A stretch of 64,000 bases of DNA from Desulfobacteraceae bacterium RAAP-1. GTDB taxonomy: Bacteria > Desulfobacterota > Desulfobacteria > Desulfobacterales > Desulfatirhabdiaceae. A program made the translations under genes and the position numbers. The DNA lies in contig LKPX01000001.1 of the NCBI GenBank assembly GCA_001443525.1, positions 1 through 64,000 on the forward strand. The letters are read 5' to 3'. The notes beneath the pieces are model-generated. The model did not search any database, was not told the origin of the DNA, and saw only the letters and a list, made by a program, of their open reading frames with translations. Positions 7,799 to 15,295 of the stretch are shown here, piece by piece (within the stretch, counting starts at the first letter, position 1; the number at the start of each line of letters is the position of its first letter).

Positions 7799-8521
7799 TT
7801 AAAATGGAGATATTTTGTCTAAAATATTTGCGAGCCATCCCCGACGCTGACTGGTATCGATGGTGCCGGAACCGCTGTAGGCGATTCTGGCTTCGGATAT
7901 ATATGTGGACTGAATGGTGTTATCCGATGATATATCTGCGGGTCGAATGACGCCGGTCAGCACAATGACCTGTTTTTCATTATTGACGATGACTTCCCGG
8001 GTCCCGGCGATTGAAAGATTCCCGTTTGGCAACGTGTTCACGACTCTTGTGGTGATGTAGGCATTCAAATCGCCGCTGCGGCTTGTCGCGCCGGTGCCTG
8101 CAAATTTATTGGTTGCCGAACCTGCAATTTTGGAAAATGGATTAAACCCTGATGTACTGGAATTCGAATTTTCCAGCCCCAGAAAATTGGTGAGTCCCAT
8201 GGAAACAGAGGAGTCCCGGCCGGTGTTGGTGGATGCCGTATTTGATGCTTTCGCGGATTCCACAATTTGCACCGTGACCACATCACCGACATGACGGGCT
8301 TTGGATGCAGCAAACAGGTCGTTCATGCCGCCCGCTTCCTGCCACAGGGAGCCATCCGTAGGTGGTGGCGGCGCTTCGACTGCGGCATACACCGGTTGAG
8401 ACAGCATCGGCTGCTGAGCCTGTTTCATCGGCGCAGCGCATCCCCACAGTGCAGCAGACATCGCTATGGCCAGGCAACCCCGTTGAATCCACAGCACCCA
8501 TATCTTGATTATTCTCTTCAT
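7799..8521 (-). CDS. flgH: FlgH flagellar L-ring lipoprotein
   Basis: A 240-residue outer-membrane lipoprotein forming the L ring. The chosen ATG follows GGAAGGA and yields a lipoprotein signal ending ALWGC, with Cys28 as the lipid-modified residue; an upstream extension to 8623 would bury this signal and overlap flgA. Mature-region landmarks are GSLWQ, the segment GDVVTVQIVESAKASN, the Gly/Ser-rich stretch, and NLSIAGTREVIVNNEKQV, then VIRPADI and IAYSGSG near the end. It lies between flgA and flgI in the order typical for the family. An outer-membrane ring confirms a diderm cell. Confidence 0.95.
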   Translation of the reverse strand: MKRIIKIWVLWIQRGCLAIAMSAALWGCAAPMKQAQQPMLSQPVYAAVEAPPPPTDGSLWQEAGGMNDLFAASKARHVGDVVTVQIVESAKASNTASTNTGRDSSVSMGLTNFLGLENSNSSTSGFNPFSKIAGSATNKFAGTGATSRSGDLNAYITTRVVNTLPNGNLSIAGTREVIVNNEKQVIVLTGVIRPADISSDNTIQSTYISEARIAYSGSGTIDTSQRRGWLANILDKISPF

Positions 8522-8555
8522 CGTCTGTTTTTCCTTCCTGGCGAAAAGCCCGAAA

Positions 8556-9590
8556 TCAGAAATCCACCCGAACAGTTTTGGAATCCACGACGCGGGCGTA
8601 AATTTCTTTTTTGGAGTCCACATTGAGTACTTTGATACGATCTCCGCTCTTCCCGTTTTCTTCTGCTTTTCCCAGTGTTGAAATCCTCAAAGTGCCCGAT
8701 TCCGCTATAATGGAAACCATATCATTGTATTTGACGATCGGCGGTCGTTCGATGATATCGGTTCTGAGAATTTCTCCGGGGTTGATGGGACGCATCGCGC
8801 GTTTTCCAATGGCGTCCTTGATATCGGTGATATAACCGGATGGAATTTCAGCCATGTCCATGCGGGTTGCTTCCAGATCGTTTGCGGAAATCATCTGATT
8901 TCTGGCGATAGGATTCTGAACGACCACGACATCCGTGGATACAGAAATCCTGACAGTCGCCCATACTTTTCTGGAGGGTTCACCCTCGACATCGAAAACA
9001 ATGGAAAGCGGCACCATGCCGATGAGGCCAGTTTGATTGCTGGGCTGGACAACCTTATAGGTGTACGGCTTGTCTGGAAGCACGATATTGTCGCTGATGC
9101 TCATTATCTTGATTTTTGTCCGGTCTCTATCCCACGTAAGCTTTTTATTCAGATAGTCCGTCACAATGCGTTCTATCATCGGGCGGTCGATATCGATGGA
9201 TTTTCTTGAAACATTAACGGATGGCGGTATGTCGAGTTTTACCTGCGCCAGATTGATATTGCTCTGCTGCAGCCGTAACCGGATATACTGATCGTCAATG
9301 GTGCGGGACTGGCCCGGCAGCGGCGCTGTGGCGATAATCAGCTCCTGAAGTTTTTGGTTCAATGCCGGATCACTGCTGTAAATATCGGCGATACCGCCCA
9401 GACGGACATCTGAACTCCGGATGACCGAATTGGCATGGATTGTTATCGATGTCATATTCGTGTCTGCTGCATTCGTCTGCCCTCCGGAAAACAGTATTAT
9501 TGCCAGTATTGTCCAGAACGTCATCCAGAACCATTTCCCCGACAGGATGATGTCATCATGTTTTGGCGGTATGTTCTGATCTGTCTGCAT
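8556..9590 (-). CDS. flgA: FlgA P-ring assembly chaperone
   Basis: A 344-residue exported protein. A hydrophobic segment at about 23-40 should act as the signal sequence, preceded by an unusually long polar start (MQTDQNIPPKHDD). The C-terminal half carries the SAF domain of FlgA: PIARNQMISANDLE, then AIGKRAMRPINPGEILRTD and a final KVLNVDSKKEIYARVV. FlgA escorts FlgI to the rod in the periplasm. AGGAAAGGA sits about 12 bases before the ATG. At 344 residues it is longer than enterobacterial FlgA (about 220), with an extra N-terminal domain as in many deltaproteobacteria. It lies between flgG and flgH. Confidence 0.92.
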   Translation of the reverse strand: MQTDQNIPPKHDDIILSGKWFWMTFWTILAIILFSGGQTNAADTNMTSITIHANSVIRSSDVRLGGIADIYSSDPALNQKLQELIIATAPLPGQSRTIDDQYIRLRLQQSNINLAQVKLDIPPSVNVSRKSIDIDRPMIERIVTDYLNKKLTWDRDRTKIKIMSISDNIVLPDKPYTYKVVQPSNQTGLIGMVPLSIVFDVEGEPSRKVWATVRISVSTDVVVVQNPIARNQMISANDLEATRMDMAEIPSGYITDIKDAIGKRAMRPINPGEILRTDIIERPPIVKYNDMVSIIAESGTLRISTLGKAEENGKSGDRIKVLNVDSKKEIYARVVDSKTVRVDF

Positions 9591-9645
9591 CGTTCTTACG
9601 TCCTTTCCTGCATGTTACATGTCTTAAAATCAATGGCGCGTCCTG

Positions 9646-10434
9646 TTACCGTATCAGATTGTCGGCCATCTGCTGCATTTGATCCGATGTCTGGATGGCC
9701 TTGCTGTTGATTTCATAGGCACGCTGAGCTGTGATCATGTTGACCATTTCATCCACGACACTGACATTGGACATTTCCAGATTTCCCTGAGAGATGGTGC
9801 CCATGCCGTTAAGTCCTGCCTGTCCCGTGGTGGCGGTTCCGGATGCTGCTGTCTGCAGATACAGGTTGCGCCCTATGCTGTTGAGTCCTGCAGGGTTAAT
9901 AAACTTGGCCAGATTGACGGTGCCGATCTGGCTGGGCTGTACATTGCCTGACTGAAGTACGGATACCGTACCGTCTGCTCCGATGGTCACAGAGGTACTG
10001 TTATTGGGAATGGTGATGGGCGGCTCTAAAGGATAGCCGTCTGAATTCACAATATTGCCGTTACTGTCCAGCTTGAAGGCTCCGGAACGGCTGTAAGCCA
10101 TCTGGCCGCTGGGCTGCATGATCTGAAAAAATCCATCGCCTTCGATCGCCAGATCTAACTGGTTGTCGGTGTGCTGATAACTTCCCTGGATAAAAATCTT
10201 TTGAGTGGCGACGGGTCTTGTACCTTCACCTAACTGAATGCCCGTGGGGATCTGATTGCCGTTGGCCGATGTGGTGCCTGCCGGACGAATGGTTTCGTAG
10301 AGCAGGTCCTGAAAATCCGCACGGCTTTTTTTGAACCCAGGCGTGCTGACATTGGCCAGGTTGTTGGAAATGACATCAATATTGAGTGACTGAGCCTGCA
10401 TCCCTGATGCGGCTATGGATAAAGCCCTTGACAT
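9646..10434 (-). CDS. flgG: FlgG distal rod protein
   Basis: A 262-residue axial protein, the family's standard length. The N-terminal signature [20 protein letters not shown] and [20 protein letters not shown], plus the C-terminal heptad helix [20 protein letters not shown], identify it as FlgG. The insert after the N-terminal helix ([12 protein letters not shown]) distinguishes FlgG from FlgF. It builds the distal rod through the P and L rings and is exported by the type III gate without a cleaved signal. GGAGG lies 6 bases before the ATG. It follows flgF. Confidence 0.95.
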   Translation of the reverse strand: MSRALSIAASGMQAQSLNIDVISNNLANVSTPGFKKSRADFQDLLYETIRPAGTTSANGNQIPTGIQLGEGTRPVATQKIFIQGSYQHTDNQLDLAIEGDGFFQIMQPSGQMAYSRSGAFKLDSNGNIVNSDGYPLEPPITIPNNSTSVTIGADGTVSVLQSGNVQPSQIGTVNLAKFINPAGLNSIGRNLYLQTAASGTATTGQAGLNGMGTISQGNLEMSNVSVVDEMVNMITAQRAYEINSKAIQTSDQMQQMADNLIR

Positions 10435-10522
10435 AACGGCCTCCTGTATGTGTATCTTTTACCGGATCATCTGTGAAACAGGGTGATGATGACGGTTTTT
10501 TATGCGTTCATCAGTTTTTCTG

Positions 10523-11278
10523 TCATGATATTTTTCCGACATCATTGACGGTTTTGGATGTGGTTTCATTCATGGATTGAATTATTTTCTGATAGGATTC
10601 GTAGCCTCGGAGTACGTCGACCATTTCTGTCATGGCTTTGACGGAATCCACATTGGAGGATTCGATAAATCCCTGATGCACCTGGGTTGTTGTTGTCGGA
10701 GCGCCCTGATCGTTTGGGTTCTGAGCGCTGTACAGGGAGTCTCCAACCTTTAGCAGCGAGTTTTTGTTTGTAAAACCGACAATGTCCAGAGAATCCACAT
10801 TGGCATTGTCCACAAAAACCGCACCGCTGGAATCCACGGAAACATTCTGGCCGTTGATCTGAATCTCGCCGTTTCTTTTACTTAAAACCGGATAACCGTC
10901 CTGGGTGACGAGAACGCCGTTCTGACTCAGAGAAAAATTGCCTTTTCGGGTATAACGGATGCCGTCAGGTGTCTGAACAGCAAAAAATCCATCCCCCTCC
11001 AGGGCCATGTCCAAAGTATTTCCCGTTTCTTTCAGAGGCCCCTGCTCGAAATTGGTGAACGTACTCAGCGACAGACTCGAAATATTATCCAGAGTGGTAT
11101 TCTGCCGCGCTGCAGCCGGTAAATTGTTCCATATCGACTCAGAAGTCTGTGGAATCTGAAATATCCGATCTTCCTTGAATCCTGCCGTGTTGACATTGGC
11201 AATGTTGTTGGCCAGAACGTCCAGACGCATTTCCCGAGCCTGGGCGCTTGCGATTAAATTGCTGATTTCAGCGCTCAT
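10523..11278 (-). CDS. flgF: FlgF proximal rod protein
   Basis: A 251-residue axial protein of the FlgE/F/G family. It has the conserved N-terminal ANNIANVNTAGFKEDR and the central EGDGFFAVQTPDGIRYTRKG, and ends with the coiled helix VDVLRGYESYQKIIQSMNE. Its place directly upstream of flgG and its length support FlgF, a proximal rod subunit. It is the second gene of an operon begun by the DUF2802-like gene and driven by a sigma-54 promoter at 11884..11899. Confidence 0.92.
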   Translation of the reverse strand: MSAEISNLIASAQAREMRLDVLANNIANVNTAGFKEDRIFQIPQTSESIWNNLPAAARQNTTLDNISSLSLSTFTNFEQGPLKETGNTLDMALEGDGFFAVQTPDGIRYTRKGNFSLSQNGVLVTQDGYPVLSKRNGEIQINGQNVSVDSSGAVFVDNANVDSLDIVGFTNKNSLLKVGDSLYSAQNPNDQGAPTTTTQVHQGFIESSNVDSVKAMTEMVDVLRGYESYQKIIQSMNETTSKTVNDVGKIS

Positions 11279-11355
11279 AGGTTACCTCGTTTCCGCCCAT
11301 TATCGGAAGGACTGTCTGATACATAATAATCTCCATGTGAAATGAAAAGCAAATA

Positions 11356-11784
11356 TCATGCCGCCATTATATGCGGTTTGGAATTGCCCTCAATAGCGAT
11401 TTCATGACCTGCCTGCATCTGGTGCAGTCCGGCGATCAGTTCTATTTCGCACAAGGGGATTTTTACTTTTGTTGCAATCTGGTGCGTTTCCATTCCTAAA
11501 TCAAGTAAACGTCTGACTTCATCGTAGGGGTCTTCCGTACGGCTTCTTCCGGACGATGTCTGTAACTCACTGTTAATGGATGCCATCACGGAGTTAAAAG
11601 GAGTTTCCGCAGTGGCGTCTGATGTACCGGATGTGAACGCTCCACAGATTTCTGAAGAAAATTTGATGGCGGTGCTGCGGTCGCGGCGTCTGAGAACGAT
11701 CAGGTACAGCACTGTCACGGCGCAGCATCCAATTCCAACAGCATCGAGAAAGATTTCAAAATTGGTGAGAGTTGTCATTGTCAT
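11356..11784 (-). CDS. DUF2802-like membrane-anchored protein of the flgFG operon
   Basis: A 142-residue protein with one N-terminal transmembrane helix (about 8-30, FLDAVGIGCCAVTVLYLIVL) and a short cytoplasmic linker. The C-terminal helix-turn-helix-like block is VRRLLDLGMETHQIATKVK then PLCEIELIAGL. This matches my memory of DUF2802 proteins found between fliA and flgF in deltaproteobacterial flagellar clusters; no function is established for them. I chose the third in-frame ATG because AAAGGG lies 8 bases before it. It is the first gene after a strong sigma-54 promoter and precedes flgF-flgG, so a role in flagellar assembly is a reasonable inference only. Confidence 0.7.
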   Translation of the reverse strand: MTMTTLTNFEIFLDAVGIGCCAVTVLYLIVLRRRDRSTAIKFSSEICGAFTSGTSDATAETPFNSVMASINSELQTSSGRSRTEDPYDEVRRLLDLGMETHQIATKVKIPLCEIELIAGLHQMQAGHEIAIEGNSKPHIMAA

Positions 11785-12114
11785 TGCTGGTTTCCCTTTC
11801 AAAACGATATGACATCGTTGCGTTTATGGTTTAACAGACTGTTATTGTTTTAGAATAGACGATCTTTTTCAAAGATGGATACACGCAATAACTGTGCCGT
11901 GCTTTTAAGCTGATGGCGCTGATGATGACAGGATGTCAGGGGCTGGGGCGCTTTACCTGTGTGATGCTGACTTCTGATGCGATGGCTTATTATATGGAAG
12001 GAACTGTGGGTGCTGGGAATCAGACCGGAAAAATGAGGCTGGTGGACTTGCTGTCAATTGTCATAATATTGACGAACGGTGGAAAGAATTTGACATTACC
12101 GAAATTTTTGAATT
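11785..12114. other. Intergenic region between fliA and the DUF2802-like gene
   Basis: About 330 bases hold the sigma-54 promoter at 11884..11899 and a leader of roughly 90 bases to the next ATG. The remainder, 11900..12114, has an open frame on the plus strand without a ribosome site or recognisable protein; I see no RNA gene, repeat copy or clear terminator for fliA. Confidence 0.6.
11884..11899 (-). promoter_or_regulatory. Sigma-54 (-24/-12) promoter of the flgF-flgG operon
   Basis: The minus strand reads CGGCACAGTTATTGCG: GGCAC at -24, TTGC at -12, and exactly 10 bases between GG and GC as the consensus TGGCACG-N4-TTGCW requires. The expected start lies near 11873, with a 90-base leader before the DUF2802-like gene. 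Confidence 0.8.
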
Positions 12115-12876
12115 TCAGGCATCCACCATGCCGCTTTTGATCAGTTTTCTGCGCAGACGCATTATCGCTCTGGAATGAATCTGCGAAACTCTGGATTCTG
12201 AAACCCCAAGTACTTCACCAATTTCCTTCAGCGTCAGTTCATCGGCGTAATAAAGAGAAATCACCATTTTTTCCTTTTCGGGCAGGGTTTCAATTGCAGA
12301 GGCCAGAGCGATTCTGATTTCTTTGATCCGTGTCAGTGCCAGAGCGTCCTGCTCTTCATCACTGACAAGCAGTTTGAGCAGGTTTTCTTTATCACCGCCG
12401 GATGTCAACTCCATGTCATCCAGGCTGACCAGCGAGATGCCCGCAATCCGGCGGATGTCTTCAAATTCCTGAGCAGTCATTCCCAGTTCTGCGGCGACTT
12501 CCCCGTCTTCCACATCCCGTCCGAGCTGCTGTTCCAACCGGATATAAGCTTTCTGCATTTCGCGCACCTTTTTTCGGTTGCCACGGGAAAGCACATCCCT
12601 GGAACGCAGTTCACACAACACTGCGCCTCGAATCCGAAAGGCCGCGTAGGTGGCCAGAGAGTTGTCCCGGGTGGCATCGTAACGGTCTATGGACTGAATA
12701 AGTCCAATAATGCCTGCCTGAACGAGATCATCTACATCCACATTTGATGGCAAGTGTACCGCCATCCGGTAAACGATTCTCCTGACAAACGGAAGATATT
12801 CCGTGATCAGACGGTCCCGTGCACCGGTATCTTTCCTGTAGGCATTTTCTATCAACCATGCTGCAGATAAATTCAT
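12115..12876 (-). CDS. fliA: FliA sigma-28 factor
   Basis: A 253-residue flagellar sigma factor. Region 2 is visible as VDDLVQAGIIGLIQSIDRYD, region 3 near RSRDVLSRGNRKKVREMQK, and region 4 as LTLKEIGEVLGVSESRVSQI with the helix-turn-helix. It directs late flagellar and chemotaxis promoters and is held by FlgM, encoded at 5.8 kb. It is the last gene of flhA-flhF-flhG-fliA, which starts at a sigma-54 promoter, so the usual order sigma-54 class, then sigma-28 class, is supported by the sequence. Length and domains are standard. Confidence 0.96.
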   Translation of the reverse strand: MNLSAAWLIENAYRKDTGARDRLITEYLPFVRRIVYRMAVHLPSNVDVDDLVQAGIIGLIQSIDRYDATRDNSLATYAAFRIRGAVLCELRSRDVLSRGNRKKVREMQKAYIRLEQQLGRDVEDGEVAAELGMTAQEFEDIRRIAGISLVSLDDMELTSGGDKENLLKLLVSDEEQDALALTRIKEIRIALASAIETLPEKEKMVISLYYADELTLKEIGEVLGVSESRVSQIHSRAIMRLRRKLIKSGMVDA

Positions 12877-12898
12877 AGGTATTACCGCAATAAAACCA

Positions 12899-13816
12899 TC
12901 AAGATTTGTTCAAGTCCAGCTTGCTGGCGATCAATTCTTTCCAGAACAACGGCGCTTCCTTGGATGGTGGAATGTATGCCTGAGACTGGCACAGTTTTAC
13001 CGCCAGAGAATTGAAACATCGACTGGCCTGTGATTCAGGGTAGATATCACATACGGCTTTTTGCTGCCGAACTCCGCGGGCTATATTTTCGTCGCTATAG
13101 ACATGCCCCAGATAATCAATGGTAATATCCAGAAATTTTTCAGAAACCAGTTTCAACTGCCGGTGGACTTCATAGGCTTCCTGGATATCTTTCACCATAT
13201 TGACCAGTAACTTGAACTGTTTGACACCGTAGCGGATAGACAGCACCTTCATCAATGCGTAGGCGTCGGTAATGGATGTCGGTTCCGGTGATACCACCAC
13301 CAGAACTTCCTGAGCGATTGCGTTAAAGTACATGACATTGGAAGAAATCCCCGCTGCCGTGTCAATCAGCAGAATGTCAATGGTGTCGATGATGGCGCCC
13401 AGTTCTCCGAGGAGATGCGCTGTCATGGATTTGGAGAGGTTGGCCATTTCCTGGATTCCGGAAGATGCCGGAAGAATCTTGATCTGTTCCGGCCCTTCAA
13501 TCACAATATCGGAAACGCTTTTTTCTCCTAGAAGTACATGCGAAAAATTGTATTTGGGGGTGAGCCCCAGCAGAATATCCAGATTTCCCAGCCCCATATC
13601 CGCATCGAAGATCAGGATTTTTTTTCCTAGTTGTGACAATGCAATACCCAGATTGGCGACGATATTGGTTTTACCGACGCCGCCTTTGCCGCTGGTGATA
13701 GCAATGACCCGCGTATGGGAGCCCTTGTGTGGTTCGGGGGGGGCATCGCCTTTTTTGGCTGCCATCTTCTGATTCAGATTGATGATTTTGGCGGTGGAAC
13801 CTTTGATTGCTGTCAT
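12899..13816 (-). CDS. flhG: FlhG (FleN/YlxH) MinD-like ATPase
   Basis: A 305-residue MinD/ParA-type ATPase that limits flagellar number, usually by acting on FlhF. The deviant Walker A SGKGGVGKTNIVANLG starts near residue 42, FDADMGLGN follows, and LIDTAAGISSNVM is switch II. The C-terminal region should form the membrane-targeting helix. The first ~35 residues (TAKIINLNQKMAAKKGDAPP) form the FlhF-activating extension seen in the family. A run of eight C (13736..13743) falls in codons 24-27, an early position where slippage would abolish the protein. It lies between flhF and fliA. Confidence 0.94.
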   Translation of the reverse strand: MTAIKGSTAKIINLNQKMAAKKGDAPPEPHKGSHTRVIAITSGKGGVGKTNIVANLGIALSQLGKKILIFDADMGLGNLDILLGLTPKYNFSHVLLGEKSVSDIVIEGPEQIKILPASSGIQEMANLSKSMTAHLLGELGAIIDTIDILLIDTAAGISSNVMYFNAIAQEVLVVVSPEPTSITDAYALMKVLSIRYGVKQFKLLVNMVKDIQEAYEVHRQLKLVSEKFLDITIDYLGHVYSDENIARGVRQQKAVCDIYPESQASRCFNSLAVKLCQSQAYIPPSKEAPLFWKELIASKLDLNKS

Positions 13817-13825
13817 ATGGATATC

Positions 13826-15295
13826 CTATCTTGCCTTACAGGCGTGTTGATGCTCAACCTGACTTGCTTCCGTTTTTTCCGAATAACTGGATTCGAGAAT
13901 GTCTCGGCAACAGGTTTTGCAAGGGGAATATTTCCGGGATGTCGCTTCCTCGATGGTTTCAAATACGATTCGCTTTTCGGGTTTGATCCGTTTGGCCCAG
14001 GCGCAGTCAGAACGATGAAAATGAACGGATTTGGCGTTGGCCACAAAACGATTCCTGAGCGGTGAATACGGCTCTGAGTTTCTGTGATAAGGAATGACCT
14101 CGACGGGTTTTCCAGGCGGATTATGCCGAGGTTCATTGTTTTCGCTGTCCGGATATAAAAGCATATCCAGGATCTTTTCTGTGGAAGCATTTTCCATACC
14201 TTGATAAACCGCCTGACCTCTGGTGAAAAATGAAACCGGAAGCTTGGAGCGGAGCAACAGGTTAAAGACATTGCCGTAAGCAACGCTTTCATCCAGTTTG
14301 GTCACAATGATACTGTTAATCATCAAGGATTTGTAGGCTTTTACAATCTGAACCAGGTCCTTGCTTTTGGTTGCTGCACTTACGACAAGATACACGGAAT
14401 TTGCGGCCGCCTGCCTGACGATTTGTGACAACTCGCTGATTTCTGATGTGTTTCGCATCCCTATTCCGGGGGTATCGATCAGAATATGATCCACGGAATC
14501 GTATTTTTTCAGGAGTGTTTTCAGCTCCTTGCCGCTGGATGCCGACTCAACCGGAACGCCGAAGATTTTTCCCAGAATCTGGGACTGTGCGACAGCGCCC
14601 ACACGGTGGGTATCGAGCGTAATCCAGGCGACTTTCTGCATGTGTTGGCGGGTATATATGGCGGTCAGGCGATTAATGGCCGATGTCTTGCCGGCTCCGG
14701 CAGGCCCTGTGAATACATGAACCCTCGGTTTGGCGCCGGTAACGGAAACATTCATTGTGTCTGCTGCGGATACCCCCATCTCGGCCAGCACTTTCAGCAG
14801 CCTGGCGTTAAAGGCGTCGCTGCCCCAGGACATGTCAGGAGAAGATCCATGTGTCAGCATATCCATCATTTCCAAAATGAAGAAATCTTCCACACCCTGA
14901 AGCGCCATATGGTTTTTAAACATCTGAATGGCTGCGCTTTCTTTCGTGGAAGTCTCTTTCGAAGATGTTCTGCGGATGGACATGGCTTTCAGGCTGCCTT
15001 GAATAGCATCTATCAACGTCTTTTTGCTGGCAGGCTCATCATCGATACGTACGGACACTTTCTGCCCCTTGACGGTTTTGGATACATTTCCGGCATCACT
15101 GAAAGCAACCGGCGCGGCCAACTGTTTGTCGGTGGCGGCAGTCACTTCAATACCTGCCGGTTTTTTGACACCGAACAGGCTCTTTTCCGGGCTGAGACAT
15201 CGAGCGGAAAGAATTACCGCATCCGGTCCAAATTCCTTTTTAATCATTCTCAACGCTTCCGTCATGTTGGGTGCTTCAAATCGTTTAATCTGCAT
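13826..15295 (-). CDS. flhF: FlhF signal-recognition-type GTPase with C-terminal zinc-module-like extension
   Basis: A 489-residue SRP-type GTPase that fixes the flagellum at the pole. It has a basic N-terminal region (MQIKRFEAPNMTEALRMIKK), a linker, then the NG domain: P-loop FTGPAGAGKTS, TLDTHRVGAVAQSQI, LIDTPGIGMRN and IIVTKLDES. The GTPase ends near residue 390. About 75 further residues (415-489) contain HFHRSDCAWAKRI and, 25 residues on, YSPCKTCC. That is the Cys/His spacing of Ada-type zinc-binding modules and is not part of ordinary FlhF. The start overlaps the flhA stop by 11 bases, and flhG follows after 9 bases. Confidence 0.93.
   Translation of the reverse strand: MQIKRFEAPNMTEALRMIKKEFGPDAVILSARCLSPEKSLFGVKKPAGIEVTAATDKQLAAPVAFSDAGNVSKTVKGQKVSVRIDDEPASKKTLIDAIQGSLKAMSIRRTSSKETSTKESAAIQMFKNHMALQGVEDFFILEMMDMLTHGSSPDMSWGSDAFNARLLKVLAEMGVSAADTMNVSVTGAKPRVHVFTGPAGAGKTSAINRLTAIYTRQHMQKVAWITLDTHRVGAVAQSQILGKIFGVPVESASSGKELKTLLKKYDSVDHILIDTPGIGMRNTSEISELSQIVRQAAANSVYLVVSAATKSKDLVQIVKAYKSLMINSIIVTKLDESVAYGNVFNLLLRSKLPVSFFTRGQAVYQGMENASTEKILDMLLYPDSENNEPRHNPPGKPVEVIPYHRNSEPYSPLRNRFVANAKSVHFHRSDCAWAKRIKPEKRIVFETIEEATSRKYSPCKTCCRDILESSYSEKTEASQVEHQHACKAR

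Noticed and set aside
11913-12140. 75-codon plus-strand frame between fliA and the DUF2802-like gene
   Set aside because: It overlaps the end of fliA, lacks a ribosome site and has no family resemblance.
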